A DNA stretch of 5,831 bases from positions 1 through 5,831 of the forward strand of contig CALCDS010000086.1 in assembly GCA_937900065.1 (NCBI GenBank), read 5' to 3'. Below are positions 1 through 5,779 of this stretch, in pieces. Below the pieces are notes generated by a model that was given only the letters and a program-made list of their open reading frames with translations, had not been told where the DNA came from and searched no databases. The translations under genes and the position numbers were made by a program. Position 1 is the first letter of the stretch. Every line of letters starts with the position of its first letter. This stretch comes from an uncultured Clostridiaceae bacterium (GTDB taxonomy: Bacteria > Bacillota > Clostridia > Clostridiales > Oxobacteraceae).

Positions 1-1
1 G

Positions 2-85
2 CTTGCGGCCAAAAATTGTTTGCATATCGAGTCAAAAATAGCTGCTGTTTTGGATATTTATGCAACACGGCCGCAGGTCGGATAA
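2..85 (+). CDS. C-terminal fragment of an unidentified protein
   Basis: The window opens inside a reading frame that stays open for 27 codons and stops with TAA at 83-85. The visible tail ends in the residues AAVLDIYATRPQVG, which has the mixed composition of real protein. The other two rightward frames are poorer: one stops near base 39, and the other runs across the palindrome to a TGA just beyond it. The stop lies five bases before a strong inverted repeat (90-132), as expected at a gene end. Too little is present to assign a family. The coding call rests on frame quality and context only. Confidence 0.45.
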   Translation, partial: LAAKNCLHIESKIAAVLDIYATRPQVG

Positions 86-89
86 ATGT

Positions 90-132
90 GGGGTGCTGCA
101 CAATAAGTAAATCGTTCATTGTGCAGCACCCC
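90..132. repeat. Perfect 15-bp inverted repeat, possible bidirectional terminator
   Basis: The arm GGGGTGCTGCACAAT (90-104) is exactly complementary to ATTGTGCAGCACCCC (118-132) around a 13-base loop. It sits five bases after the stop of the partial gene and downstream of the converging DUF1540 gene, a position typical of a shared terminator. No T-run follows the stem on either strand, so it is not a textbook intrinsic terminator. It could instead protect an mRNA 3' end or be a copy of a dispersed palindromic repeat. Confidence 0.6.
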
Positions 133-138
133 CTATGA

Positions 139-189
139 AATCAGTCCATTTTGCATTAAGAAAAAATTTAATTTTATAGTGGACTGATT
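139..189. repeat. Second inverted repeat with AT-rich loop, possible terminator
   Basis: The arm AATCAGTCCA (139-148) pairs perfectly with TGGACTGATT (180-189). The interior is very AT-rich and could extend the helix: ATTAA at 155-159 can pair with TTAAT at 168-172. It lies 22 bases beyond the stop of the leftward DUF1540 gene and six bases from the first palindrome. A role in ending DUF1540 transcription is inferred from position; no classic T-run follows the stem on the minus strand. Confidence 0.5.
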
Positions 190-211
190 ATAAAGGAATT
201 TTACAGATAAA

Positions 212-403
212 TCAAATTGAGAAATGTTCCTCTTCATCAATGCTTGATGATTTTTTGGATTTACCGTCATAAGTTTGGCGCGGCTCGTAGTATGCACAGT
301 CAGCACCTTTATCTGTAAAACTTGATGACACACCGATATAATTTAAAGTGCATTTGCCGTTGCTTTCATGATTACAATTTGCAGAACAATTTATGTTTGT
401 CAT
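212..403 (-). CDS. Small four-cysteine DUF1540-type protein
   Basis: This 63-residue protein has four cysteines, at residues 6, 10, 18 and 36 (C-x3-C-x7-C-x17-C), with an aromatic pair (YY) just after the last one. This resembles the DUF1540 domain of Firmicutes small proteins, whose function is not established; the cysteines suggest a metal site or structural role, which is inference. The C-terminal third (about residues 42-63) is polar and low-complexity, with lysines, serines and an acidic EEE. No signal peptide or membrane segment is visible. The ATG at 403 is preceded by AAAGGAGG on the minus strand (415-422), which supports the start. The nearest same-strand gene upstream is 272 bases away, so it is probably transcribed alone. 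An imperfect palindrome (434-450) lies upstream of its binding site. Confidence 0.8.
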   Translation of the reverse strand: MTNINCSANCNHESNGKCTLNYIGVSSSFTDKGADCAYYEPRQTYDGKSKKSSSIDEEEHFSI

Positions 404-433
404 ACAAGTGTCATCCTCCTTTGATTATAGACT

Positions 434-450
434 ATGTTAAAATTCAACAT
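434..450 (-). promoter_or_regulatory. Imperfect 17-bp palindrome upstream of the DUF1540 gene
   Basis: ATGTT (434-438) and AACAT (446-450) are inverted copies, and two further pairs fall inside around a central A. The site is 31-47 bases upstream of the DUF1540 start, where a promoter or operator would lie. No convincing -35/-10 pair at the right distance could be assigned around it. An AT-rich palindrome this short can arise by chance. Confidence 0.2.
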
Positions 451-573
451 TTTTGACACAGCCTATTTTTATTTATGAAACAAAACGAAATATCAATACA
501 AACTGCATTAATATTTTGCGAAGGCATTTAAATTTGCGGTTTGTGTTATTTTATGCACAAAACTTGAATTTAT

Positions 574-613
574 AATAGGAAAGCTATGTAAGCATAAGCA
601 TTATAGCCCTATT
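574..613. repeat. Bulged stem-loop between the two leftward genes
   Basis: AATAGG (574-579) pairs with CCTATT (608-613), and after a three-base bulge (580-582) GCTAT (583-587) pairs with ATAGC (603-607), giving an 11-bp bulged stem with a 15-base loop. It lies about 60 bases beyond the stop of the 499-residue gene, so it could mark the 3' end of that transcript. No run of T follows on the minus strand. The rest of the 404-675 gap shows no ORF or RNA gene that I can support. Confidence 0.35.
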
Positions 614-675
614 TTGACTTTGAAATTACAACATTTTAAGCTCCCGCCAAAAACGGCTTTTTATGGAGAACGGTT

Positions 676-2175
676 TTAGCATTCTATCTCAGGGTAGTTC
701 ATCTGCAACATCTCACTTGCAGCATACAATGCATACTCCGCATAAAAGCTTTTGCTGTTGATATCATATGTGCGTTTATTGGATTTGAATGTAAACTTTT
801 TAGCAAATACGGGAGCTATTCCAGTCTCAAGGTCTTGCGGAATATCGGGATGGCAAAAGTTGCCCGCTGCTGAGCCATTGCATATACTGCGGTAGTATAA
901 GGTTTCAAAATCATGGGCCTCCGGAGGTTTCATGGATGATAACATGAGTTTTGAGCCGTTCACGGCGCTGTTGAAAAAACTTGTCAATCTATTTTCCGCA
1001 TTCTCCCTGATATCACCTTCTGCAAATAACCTCAATGAATTCAGGCCGGCTATGACCGAGCCCACATCGCGTGAAGTATATTTATATTTATCGTCCTTAT
1101 CTAATGAATAGAGGCAATCCATGGGATTCCATAATATATCCAATCTATTGTACAGTGAAGTCGCCGAACTCATAAATTTTTGTATACCCGTGATTTTGTA
1201 AGCTTCTATCAATGATTTTATGGCTGTAAAGCAGGTTGCATTTGATGTAAGCTTGCTGTCATAGGGAAGCCTTAAAAGATTTCCGGACATATCTATTCTG
1301 GATTCAAGTTCCAAAGCCAGTTTCATTATATATTCTTTCACATCGTCATTGGCATTTATTTTGTAATACTCAACACATGCTGTTATGACATTGCAAAGGT
1401 CCCTGGTTTTGCTTGTGAATATATCCTCAGGTGAATCTTGGAACACTTCATAAAGCTCGGATGCCCATTTTTGGTTTGCCGATGATGCTTGTTCATCATT
1501 GAATAATGCATATTCGGGATTTTTTAAAGTGCGGGCCAGCATGGAAAATGCTTTCATGGGCAGAGCCTGGTCGGATATATCGGGTTGGTCGTCCTCTTCC
1601 TCAAGTTCCGCATCTCCAAAAGGGTTTTCGCTTATATCTTCCTTGGGTATGAAAAGGCCGTCGTGGTCCCTCAAATTATCGGACATGAACTGGGATTGCA
1701 TATCCGCGGATTTCATAAGCATTAGAGCCGTACCGATTTTTTCATCACAATTATTTGCTTCATTATAATCTTTGCCAGTGCTTTTGTAAAAATATTTTGC
1801 GGTCATTATTTCATCCAAAATGAGATATGCTTGAGCAGCCGGGGTGATAGCTTTTTTGAATGTTGAACTGTCCCATATGAAATTCTGGTAATCTCTTTTA
1901 TCGCCGTTGTAGGCATTTAAATATTTAGGATCTCCTTTTTTATATACAGCCCTGAGCAGCATGACGTTTTGGGGCATTTTGCAGTGCATGCTTATCTTAC
2001 ATGCTTCATCAGCCCATTTGTCAATCCTTGATTGATCATAATTGTAAGGTATTCCAAAGCCTGACATGAGCGATACTGAAACCGTGCAGCATCTTGCATA
2101 CCACAATGACTGCCCGAGTATGGTCTGCAATGTGGCATTGCCTTGCTCCTGTTTATATTCTTTTATGCTTTTCAA
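676..2175 (-). CDS. Uncharacterised 499-residue protein, probable alpha/alpha-toroid fold
   Basis: I do not recognise this protein. It has no signal peptide or clear membrane segment, so it should be cytoplasmic. Several stretches look like paired helices of an alpha/alpha-toroid, as in six-hairpin glycosidases and N-acylglucosamine 2-epimerase relatives. Examples are the helix starting AYLILDEIMTAKYFYKSTGKD near residue 115, the segment AIKSLIEAYKITGIQKFM near 315, and DVGSVIAGLNSLRLFAE near 370. A very acidic linker (about residues 184-200, ELEEEDD) interrupts the pattern. There are 12 cysteines in no tight metal-binding spacing. The start is TTG at 2175: an in-frame TGA lies five codons upstream, and AGGCGGTGA (2180-2188, minus strand) is a near-consensus binding site seven bases away. 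The gene is divergent from the HypE-like gene. The fold is inferred from pattern only, and no function is assigned. Confidence 0.8.
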   Translation of the reverse strand: MKSIKEYKQEQGNATLQTILGQSLWYARCCTVSVSLMSGFGIPYNYDQSRIDKWADEACKISMHCKMPQNVMLLRAVYKKGDPKYLNAYNGDKRDYQNFIWDSSTFKKAITPAAQAYLILDEIMTAKYFYKSTGKDYNEANNCDEKIGTALMLMKSADMQSQFMSDNLRDHDGLFIPKEDISENPFGDAELEEEDDQPDISDQALPMKAFSMLARTLKNPEYALFNDEQASSANQKWASELYEVFQDSPEDIFTSKTRDLCNVITACVEYYKINANDDVKEYIMKLALELESRIDMSGNLLRLPYDSKLTSNATCFTAIKSLIEAYKITGIQKFMSSATSLYNRLDILWNPMDCLYSLDKDDKYKYTSRDVGSVIAGLNSLRLFAEGDIRENAENRLTSFFNSAVNGSKLMLSSMKPPEAHDFETLYYRSICNGSAAGNFCHPDIPQDLETGIAPVFAKKFTFKSNKRTYDINSKSFYAEYALYAASEMLQMNYPEIEC

Positions 2176-2374
2176 ATCCTCACCGCCTCATTATAATAAT
2201 AAATATGGACAAGCCAAAAGACATAGTGCTATATATATAATATGAAGAGAGTCATTAAATTGTGACATTTTGATTGAAGCATTATCTTTTTAAAAGGAGA
2301 TATTATATTAAAATAGTAAAAAATATATATTATACAGGTACATCATTTATGCATAGCCTCTGCTAAATTATAAC

Positions 2375-2429
2375 GTCGATTTTTGAGCAATATGAGTCAA
2401 CAGGGTGTGGGCGGATGCTCAAAATCAAC
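2375..2429. repeat. Long imperfect stem-loop upstream of the HypE-like gene
   Basis: TTTTGAGCA (2381-2389) is perfectly complementary to TGCTCAAAA (2416-2424). With one bulged T and one C-A mismatch the stem extends to 2375 and 2429, giving about 13 pairs. The 26-base loop (2390-2415) is G-rich and contains GGGTGTGGGCGG. No T-run follows on either strand, so it is not an ordinary terminator. It lies 66 bases before the start of the HypE-like gene and could be an operator, a leader RNA structure or a repeat copy. It matches no riboswitch class that I recognise. Confidence 0.45.
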
Positions 2430-2479
2430 AACTTTGTTTAATGGAGCCTTTGTATGATATATATGAACTGAAATATTTG

Positions 2480-2491
2480 AAAGGCAGTGAT
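2480..2491 (+). promoter_or_regulatory. Ribosome binding site that favours TTG 2496
   Basis: AAAGGCAGTGAT matches the extended consensus AAAGGAGGTGAT at 10 of 12 positions. Aligned this way it leaves a four-base gap before TTG 2496. In-frame GTG 2487 and ATG 2490 fall inside the binding site and would have no proper spacing. Confidence 0.6.
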
Positions 2492-2495
2492 GTTT

Positions 2496-3485
2496 TTGAA
2501 AGTCGGGAAGCTGTCAGTAGATATGCTAAAGAAGTGCATATTCAGCAATATAGGAGTTAAAAGGCCTGAAGTGCTTGTACATTCTAAAATAGGCGAGGAC
2601 TGCAGCATAGTTCAATTCGGGGACAACTGCTGTGTACTGTCCACTGATCCAATAACCGGAGCTAGAAGCAGCATAGGCAAATTATCGGTACATATAAGCT
2701 GCAATGATATAGCATCGTGTGGAGTAGAACCGCTGGGAATACTTGTTACAATACTTGTGCCTAGGTGCTGCAGTGAAGATGACATATTGAACCTGATGAA
2801 TGAAATAAACGATGCCGCAACCAGCATAAACGTGGAAATATTGGGAGGGCACACCGAAGTTACGGATGCCGTAAACAAGATAGTGATATCGACTACAGCC
2901 GTCGGGAAGGGCCCTGTAGGCAGGTTTGTCACGTCATCAGGCACTGAAGCGGGTGATTATATAATCGTTACAAAATATGCAGGGCTCGAGGGGACATCTA
3001 TAATCGCAAGCGACTATGAGGACTATCTCAAAGGCAAGCTAGGCGAAGATATAGTTAACGAGGCTAAAAAGTATATAAACATGATAAGCGTTGTTAAGGA
3101 AGGAGTCATAGGCGGAAAGATGGGCGCTAAAAGCATGCATGACGCGACTGAAGGCGGACTTTTAGGAGCTTTGTGGGAGGTGGCCGAAGCTTCAGGCGTG
3201 GGTTTTGAAATCAATGAGGATGATATTCCTTTGACATATGAGACCAAAGCGATATGCAGTGCTGTTAAGATAGATCCCCTTAAATTGATATCGAGCGGAA
3301 TGATGGTAATGACATCAAAATGTAAGGATGCTTTGATAAAATCATTGAAGGAGCAGGGAATAAATGCTTCATGCATTGGAAAAATCATAGGAGATGCTAA
3401 AAGGAGGGTGCTGGTGTCAAAGGGCCGTGAGAAGGAAGTGCTCCCGCCTCAGACCGATGAGTTGTTCAACATAAAAATACACTGA
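2496..3485 (+). CDS. AIR synthase-related protein (HypE/PurM/SelD superfamily)
   Basis: This is an ATP-binding protein of the PurM/HypE/SelD/ThiL superfamily, 329 residues from the chosen start. Motifs in order: IGEDCS (residues 32-37), STDPITG (49-55), HISCNDIASCGVEP (66-79), GGHTE (117-121), DATEGG (216-221, where HypE usually has D-x-T-R-G-G) and SSGMM (266-270). Two-domain architecture and length fit the family. Such proteins are often annotated as hydrogenase maturation factor HypE, but this one ends in DELFNIKIH and lacks the C-terminal PRIC-type cysteine that HypE needs to carry the carbamoyl/cyano group, so it is not expected to be a working HypE. No other hyp gene is visible. The substrate is unknown. 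TTG 2496 gives the start MKVGKL, which fits family members as I remember them; ATG 2490 or GTG 2487 are alternatives. A terminator follows directly, suggesting a single-gene transcript. Confidence 0.9.
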   Translation: MKVGKLSVDMLKKCIFSNIGVKRPEVLVHSKIGEDCSIVQFGDNCCVLSTDPITGARSSIGKLSVHISCNDIASCGVEPLGILVTILVPRCCSEDDILNLMNEINDAATSINVEILGGHTEVTDAVNKIVISTTAVGKGPVGRFVTSSGTEAGDYIIVTKYAGLEGTSIIASDYEDYLKGKLGEDIVNEAKKYINMISVVKEGVIGGKMGAKSMHDATEGGLLGALWEVAEASGVGFEINEDDIPLTYETKAICSAVKIDPLKLISSGMMVMTSKCKDALIKSLKEQGINASCIGKIIGDAKRRVLVSKGREKEVLPPQTDELFNIKIH

Positions 3486-3512
3486 GCGAAATCAACTTTT
3501 TATAAGTTTAAC

Positions 3513-3543
3513 GATTCCTGTTTAATTACAGGAATCTTTTATT
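3513..3543 (+). terminator. Intrinsic terminator of the HypE-like gene
   Basis: GATTCCTGT (3513-3521) pairs perfectly with ACAGGAATC (3528-3536) around a six-base loop, followed by TTTTATT. It lies 27 bases after the TGA at 3483-3485 and separates this gene from the rph operon. Confidence 0.9.
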
Positions 3544-3575
3544 GCGCCTCTATAGTTTTGCCTCCCATTTATGGT

Positions 3576-3707
3576 TATAATAATATTTGTTAATCATTTT
3601 TGACAGATTCAGAGCCGAGGTACAAAACAGTATGCGAGGCGGGTCTGCAAAACTTAAAAATAGACAGTATGTTTTACCATAATAGATAAATTGGAGGATG
3701 ATGATAT
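3576..3707 (+). promoter_or_regulatory. Upstream region and putative promoter of the rph operon
   Basis: Two promoter candidates are visible: TATAAT at 3576-3581 with no good -35, and TTGACA at 3600-3605 with only a poor TACAAA at 3621-3626 (15-base spacing). Neither is decisive. The leader could fold: 3604-3610 pairs with 3641-3647 (two G-T pairs) and GCC 3614-3616 with GGC 3638-3640. ACAGTATG occurs twice as a direct repeat (3627-3634 and 3664-3671). The rph binding site GGAGG is at 3693-3697, ten bases before the ATG. Confidence 0.3.
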
Positions 3708-4457
3708 ATGGAAAGATGTGATAACCGCAAGTTCGATGAGAAAAGAAATGTCAAGATAACGAGGAATTGTCTTTTGTATGCCGACGGTTCGGCGCTTGTT
3801 GAGACAGGCAACACCAAGGTGATATGCACTGCTTCAGTGGAAGAAAGGGTGCCTCTTTTTCTAAAGGGTCTTGGACAAGGATGGGTGACAAGTGAATATG
3901 GAATGCTCCCGAGATCTACTCAGACCAGAAAACCGAGGGAATCGGCGAGGGGCAAGGTTGACGGAAGAACCATGGAAATACAAAGGCTTATAGGAAGAGC
4001 ACTAAGGTCTGTGGTCGACTTAAGGGGGCTTGGAGAGAGGAGCATAATAATAGACTGTGATGTCATACAAGCCGACGGAGGAACTAGGACAGCATCCATT
4101 ACAGGAGCTTTTATAGCCTTAACTGATGCGGTGAACAAACTAAATGAGGTCCAACCGTTTGCAGTGTACCCGATAACCAATTATGTTGCGGCCATAAGCG
4201 CAGGAATCGTCAATGGGGAAAAGATTTTGGACTTGTGCTATAAGGAGGATTCCAATGCACAGGTCGATATGAACATAGTCATGACCGATTCAGGTGAATT
4301 TGTTGAAATACAGGGCACCGGCGAGCAGAAACCTTTTACGAGAGCAGATATGGACGAACTTTTAAGGCTTGGAGAAAAGGGAATAAGGGAGCTGATTGAG
4401 CTTCAGAAGGAAACCTTGGGGGAAAGCGGAAAAAACATAGGCAGAAGGGAATCATGA
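3708..4457 (+). CDS. rph: Ribonuclease PH
   Basis: RNase PH is a phosphate-dependent 3'-to-5' exoribonuclease that trims tRNA precursors and other RNAs in the cytoplasm, as a hexamer of dimers. The 249-residue length is normal. Signature segments are TKVICTASVEERVP (residues 36-49), GWVTSEYGMLPRST (58-71), DGRTMEIQRLIGRALR (85-100), DCDVIQADGGTRTASITGA (116-134) and EDSNAQVDMN (180-189). R87 and the G125-T126-R127 loop match the phosphate-binding residues of the family; D181 and D187 match the conserved acidic pair at the active site. The N-terminus reads CDNR where DGR is usual (N6 for G). ATG 3708 has GGAGG ten bases upstream. The gene overlaps the next one by four bases (ATGA), pointing to translational coupling. 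The downstream tRNA genes are possible substrates, though RNase PH acts on tRNAs in general. Confidence 0.98.
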   Translation: MERCDNRKFDEKRNVKITRNCLLYADGSALVETGNTKVICTASVEERVPLFLKGLGQGWVTSEYGMLPRSTQTRKPRESARGKVDGRTMEIQRLIGRALRSVVDLRGLGERSIIIDCDVIQADGGTRTASITGAFIALTDAVNKLNEVQPFAVYPITNYVAAISAGIVNGEKILDLCYKEDSNAQVDMNIVMTDSGEFVEIQGTGEQKPFTRADMDELLRLGEKGIRELIELQKETLGESGKNIGRRES

Positions 4458-5056
4458 AAAAATTAGTTGTTGCTACAAAAAATAAAAACAAGATCAAAGA
4501 AATCATGGACATAATGAAGGATACAGGCATAAAGATCGTGAGCCTTTATGATTTGGGAATAGAGATTGATGTAAAAGAAGATGGTACTACATTTGAAGAA
4601 AATGCATATAAAAAAGCATATGAGATAATGAAAATAACGCATATGCCGACTATGGCGGATGATTCAGGGCTTGAAGTCGATGCGCTAGGTGGAGCTCCCG
4701 GCGTTTATTCAGCAAGATTTGCAGGCGTTCACGGAGATGACCGCAAAAATAATGAGAAGCTGCTCATACTTTTAAAGGATGTTCCCAACAATCTTCGTAA
4801 AGCGAGGTTTGTTTGCGTGATCGCACTTGTTTATCCGGATGGGGAAAAGAAGTTTGTGCGCGGTGAAATAGAAGGCACAATTGCCCGCAGCCCGAGCGGA
4901 AATTCAGGCTTTGGGTATGATCCTCTTTTTATTGTTCCCGAATACAATAAAACATTTGCACAGCTAGGAAGCAATATCAAAAATAAGATAAGCCATAGGG
5001 GGAAGGCCTTAAGAGCTTTAAAGGAAATATTATCAAACAGCAGTTTATCCAAGTAA
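4454..5056 (+). CDS. rdgB: XTP/dITP diphosphatase (RdgB/HAM1 family, non-canonical purine NTP pyrophosphatase)
   Basis: This enzyme hydrolyses dITP, dHapTP and XTP to the monophosphate and pyrophosphate, keeping deaminated purines out of DNA and RNA. The 200-residue length is typical. Motifs: ATKNKNKIKE (residues 7-16), the N-terminal nucleotide/phosphate loop; EDGTTFEENAYKKA (42-55); ADDSGLEVDALGGAPGVYSARFAG (68-91), with the conserved acidic pair D69-D70; SGFGYDPLF (151-159), base recognition; and ISHRGKAL (179-186), with S180-H181-R182. All expected key residues are present, so the protein should be active. Its ATG overlaps the rph stop (ATGA), and AAGGG at 4445-4449, inside rph, serves as binding site. 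Fused or adjacent rph-rdgB pairs are common in Firmicutes; here they are separate proteins. It is very likely cotranscribed with rph. Confidence 0.97.
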   Translation: MKKLVVATKNKNKIKEIMDIMKDTGIKIVSLYDLGIEIDVKEDGTTFEENAYKKAYEIMKITHMPTMADDSGLEVDALGGAPGVYSARFAGVHGDDRKNNEKLLILLKDVPNNLRKARFVCVIALVYPDGEKKFVRGEIEGTIARSPSGNSGFGYDPLFIVPEYNKTFAQLGSNIKNKISHRGKALRALKEILSNSSLSK

Positions 5057-5099
5057 CATGCCTATATAGTTTGTCTATGTATGTTTTTGAAGCTTATTT

Positions 5100-5106
5100 G
5101 GGAGGT
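5100..5106 (+). promoter_or_regulatory. Ribosome binding site that decides the phosphoesterase start
   Basis: GGGAGGT lies eight bases (counted from GGAGG) before TTG 5114. The in-frame ATG at 5081 has no comparable site and would place this one inside the coding sequence. Confidence 0.75.
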
Positions 5107-5113
5107 AGGAATC

Positions 5114-5587
5114 TTGAAAATAGGAGTGGTAAGCGATTCTCACGGTGATGTGTATGCTGTGAAGAAGGCTGTAGAATCAATGGGTGATGTCGATAAAATC
5201 ATACACCTTGGAGATTATTGCAGAGATGCCGAAAGGGCATCAAAGGAGCTCGAAAGGGATATCATATATGTCAAGGGGAACTGCGACTTTACATATAATG
5301 TGGATTCTGACAAGGTAATTACAATGGATGATAAAAAGATATTTATCACCCACGGCCATAATTATAGAGTTAAGTTCAATTACAACAGCTTGTATCTTAA
5401 AGCCAGGGAAATCGGAGCCGACATCGTGCTTTTCGGGCATACCCATTTAGCCGGTATTTTTGAAAAAGACGGTATTATTTTTATGAATCCCGGAAGCGTG
5501 TCAAGACCAAAAGGGCCGTATCCGACATACGGGCTGATTACAATAGATAACGGAATTATTTCTCCGAGAATAGTGGAGCTTTTATAG
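5114..5587 (+). CDS. YfcE/MJ0936-type metallophosphoesterase
   Basis: A 157-residue calcineurin-like phosphoesterase of the YfcE/MJ0936 family, which hydrolyses phosphodiesters with a two-metal centre; the natural substrate is generally unknown. Metal ligands appear in order: D8 and H10 (SDSHGD), D34 (HLGDY), N56 (KGNCD), H80 (ITHGH), and H109 and H111 (FGHTHLA), followed by NPGSVSRPKG near the end. The set is complete and the length usual. TTG 5114 is chosen because it gives the family start MKIGVVSDSHGD and follows a strong binding site; ATG 5081 would add 11 residues with no family counterpart. It is 57 bases after the rdgB stop with no terminator between, so it is probably the last gene of the rph operon. 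No convincing terminator follows before the tRNA promoter. Confidence 0.92.
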   Translation: MKIGVVSDSHGDVYAVKKAVESMGDVDKIIHLGDYCRDAERASKELERDIIYVKGNCDFTYNVDSDKVITMDDKKIFITHGHNYRVKFNYNSLYLKAREIGADIVLFGHTHLAGIFEKDGIIFMNPGSVSRPKGPYPTYGLITIDNGIISPRIVELL

Positions 5588-5641
5588 CAAAAATAGGTCT
5601 TATGTCATAGGGCAGAGGATGCACTTTTTTGGTTATTGGTC

Positions 5642-5670
5642 TTGACCGGGAATTAAAATTCATGTATACT
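5642..5670 (+). promoter_or_regulatory. Sigma-A type promoter of the tRNA cluster
   Basis: TTGACC (5642-5647) and TATACT (5665-5670) each match the vegetative consensus at five of six positions and have the ideal 17-base spacing. The start point would fall near 5677, about 13 bases before the tRNA-Pro gene. This is the best promoter in the window, as expected for stable RNA. Confidence 0.82.
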
Positions 5671-5689
5671 ATATTTTGTCGTCAAGAAA

Positions 5690-5765
<76 letters not shown>

Positions 5766-5779
5766 ATTTTGACAATATT

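Larger units (their letters stand above)
2176..2495. other. AT-rich divergent intergenic region
   Basis: This 320-base stretch separates two genes pointing away from each other and should hold both promoters. It is rich in TATA-like runs (2230-2241, 2301-2333), so isolated -10 matches mean little. A possible rightward promoter is TGGACA (2206-2211) with TATATA (2230-2235) at 18-base spacing; another -10-like element is TATGAT (2453-2458), without a good -35. No convincing leftward promoter was found. The notable structure is the long stem-loop at 2375-2429. No coding sequence is supported here. Confidence 0.5.

Noticed and set aside
133..333. Leftward frame of 66 codons overlapping the DUF1540 gene
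   Set aside because: It runs through the inverted repeat, overlaps the better-supported DUF1540 frame and has no family features.
424..429. TATAAT on the minus strand upstream of the DUF1540 gene
   Set aside because: It is only three bases from the ribosome binding site (415-422), so transcription from it would start inside that site. No -35 element is correctly spaced.
453..458. TTGACA on the plus strand
   Set aside because: There is no -10 at 16-18 bases and no rightward gene nearby for it to serve.
1499..1768. Rightward 89-codon frame within the 499-residue gene
   Set aside because: Its serine run is the antisense of the acidic GAA/GAG/GAT codons of the real gene; it is a shadow frame.
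2292..2303. Strong ribosome binding site look-alike AAAAGGAGATAT
   Set aside because: No ATG, GTG or TTG lies at a usable distance, and no open frame of useful length follows.
2402..2419. Resemblance of the loop sequence GGGTGTGGGCGGATG to the 5' part of tRNA-Pro
   Set aside because: The match is short and gapped and does not continue into an anticodon or T arm, so it is probably chance.
2612..3388. Open leftward frames opposite the HypE-like gene (2612-2944 and 3023-3388)
   Set aside because: They lie fully inside a well-supported gene on the other strand, have no binding site that stands out, and encode no recognisable domain.
5769..5774. TTGACA in the spacer between the two tRNA genes
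   Set aside because: It is only six bases before the tRNA-Gly gene, with no -10; a promoter here would start inside the tRNA.
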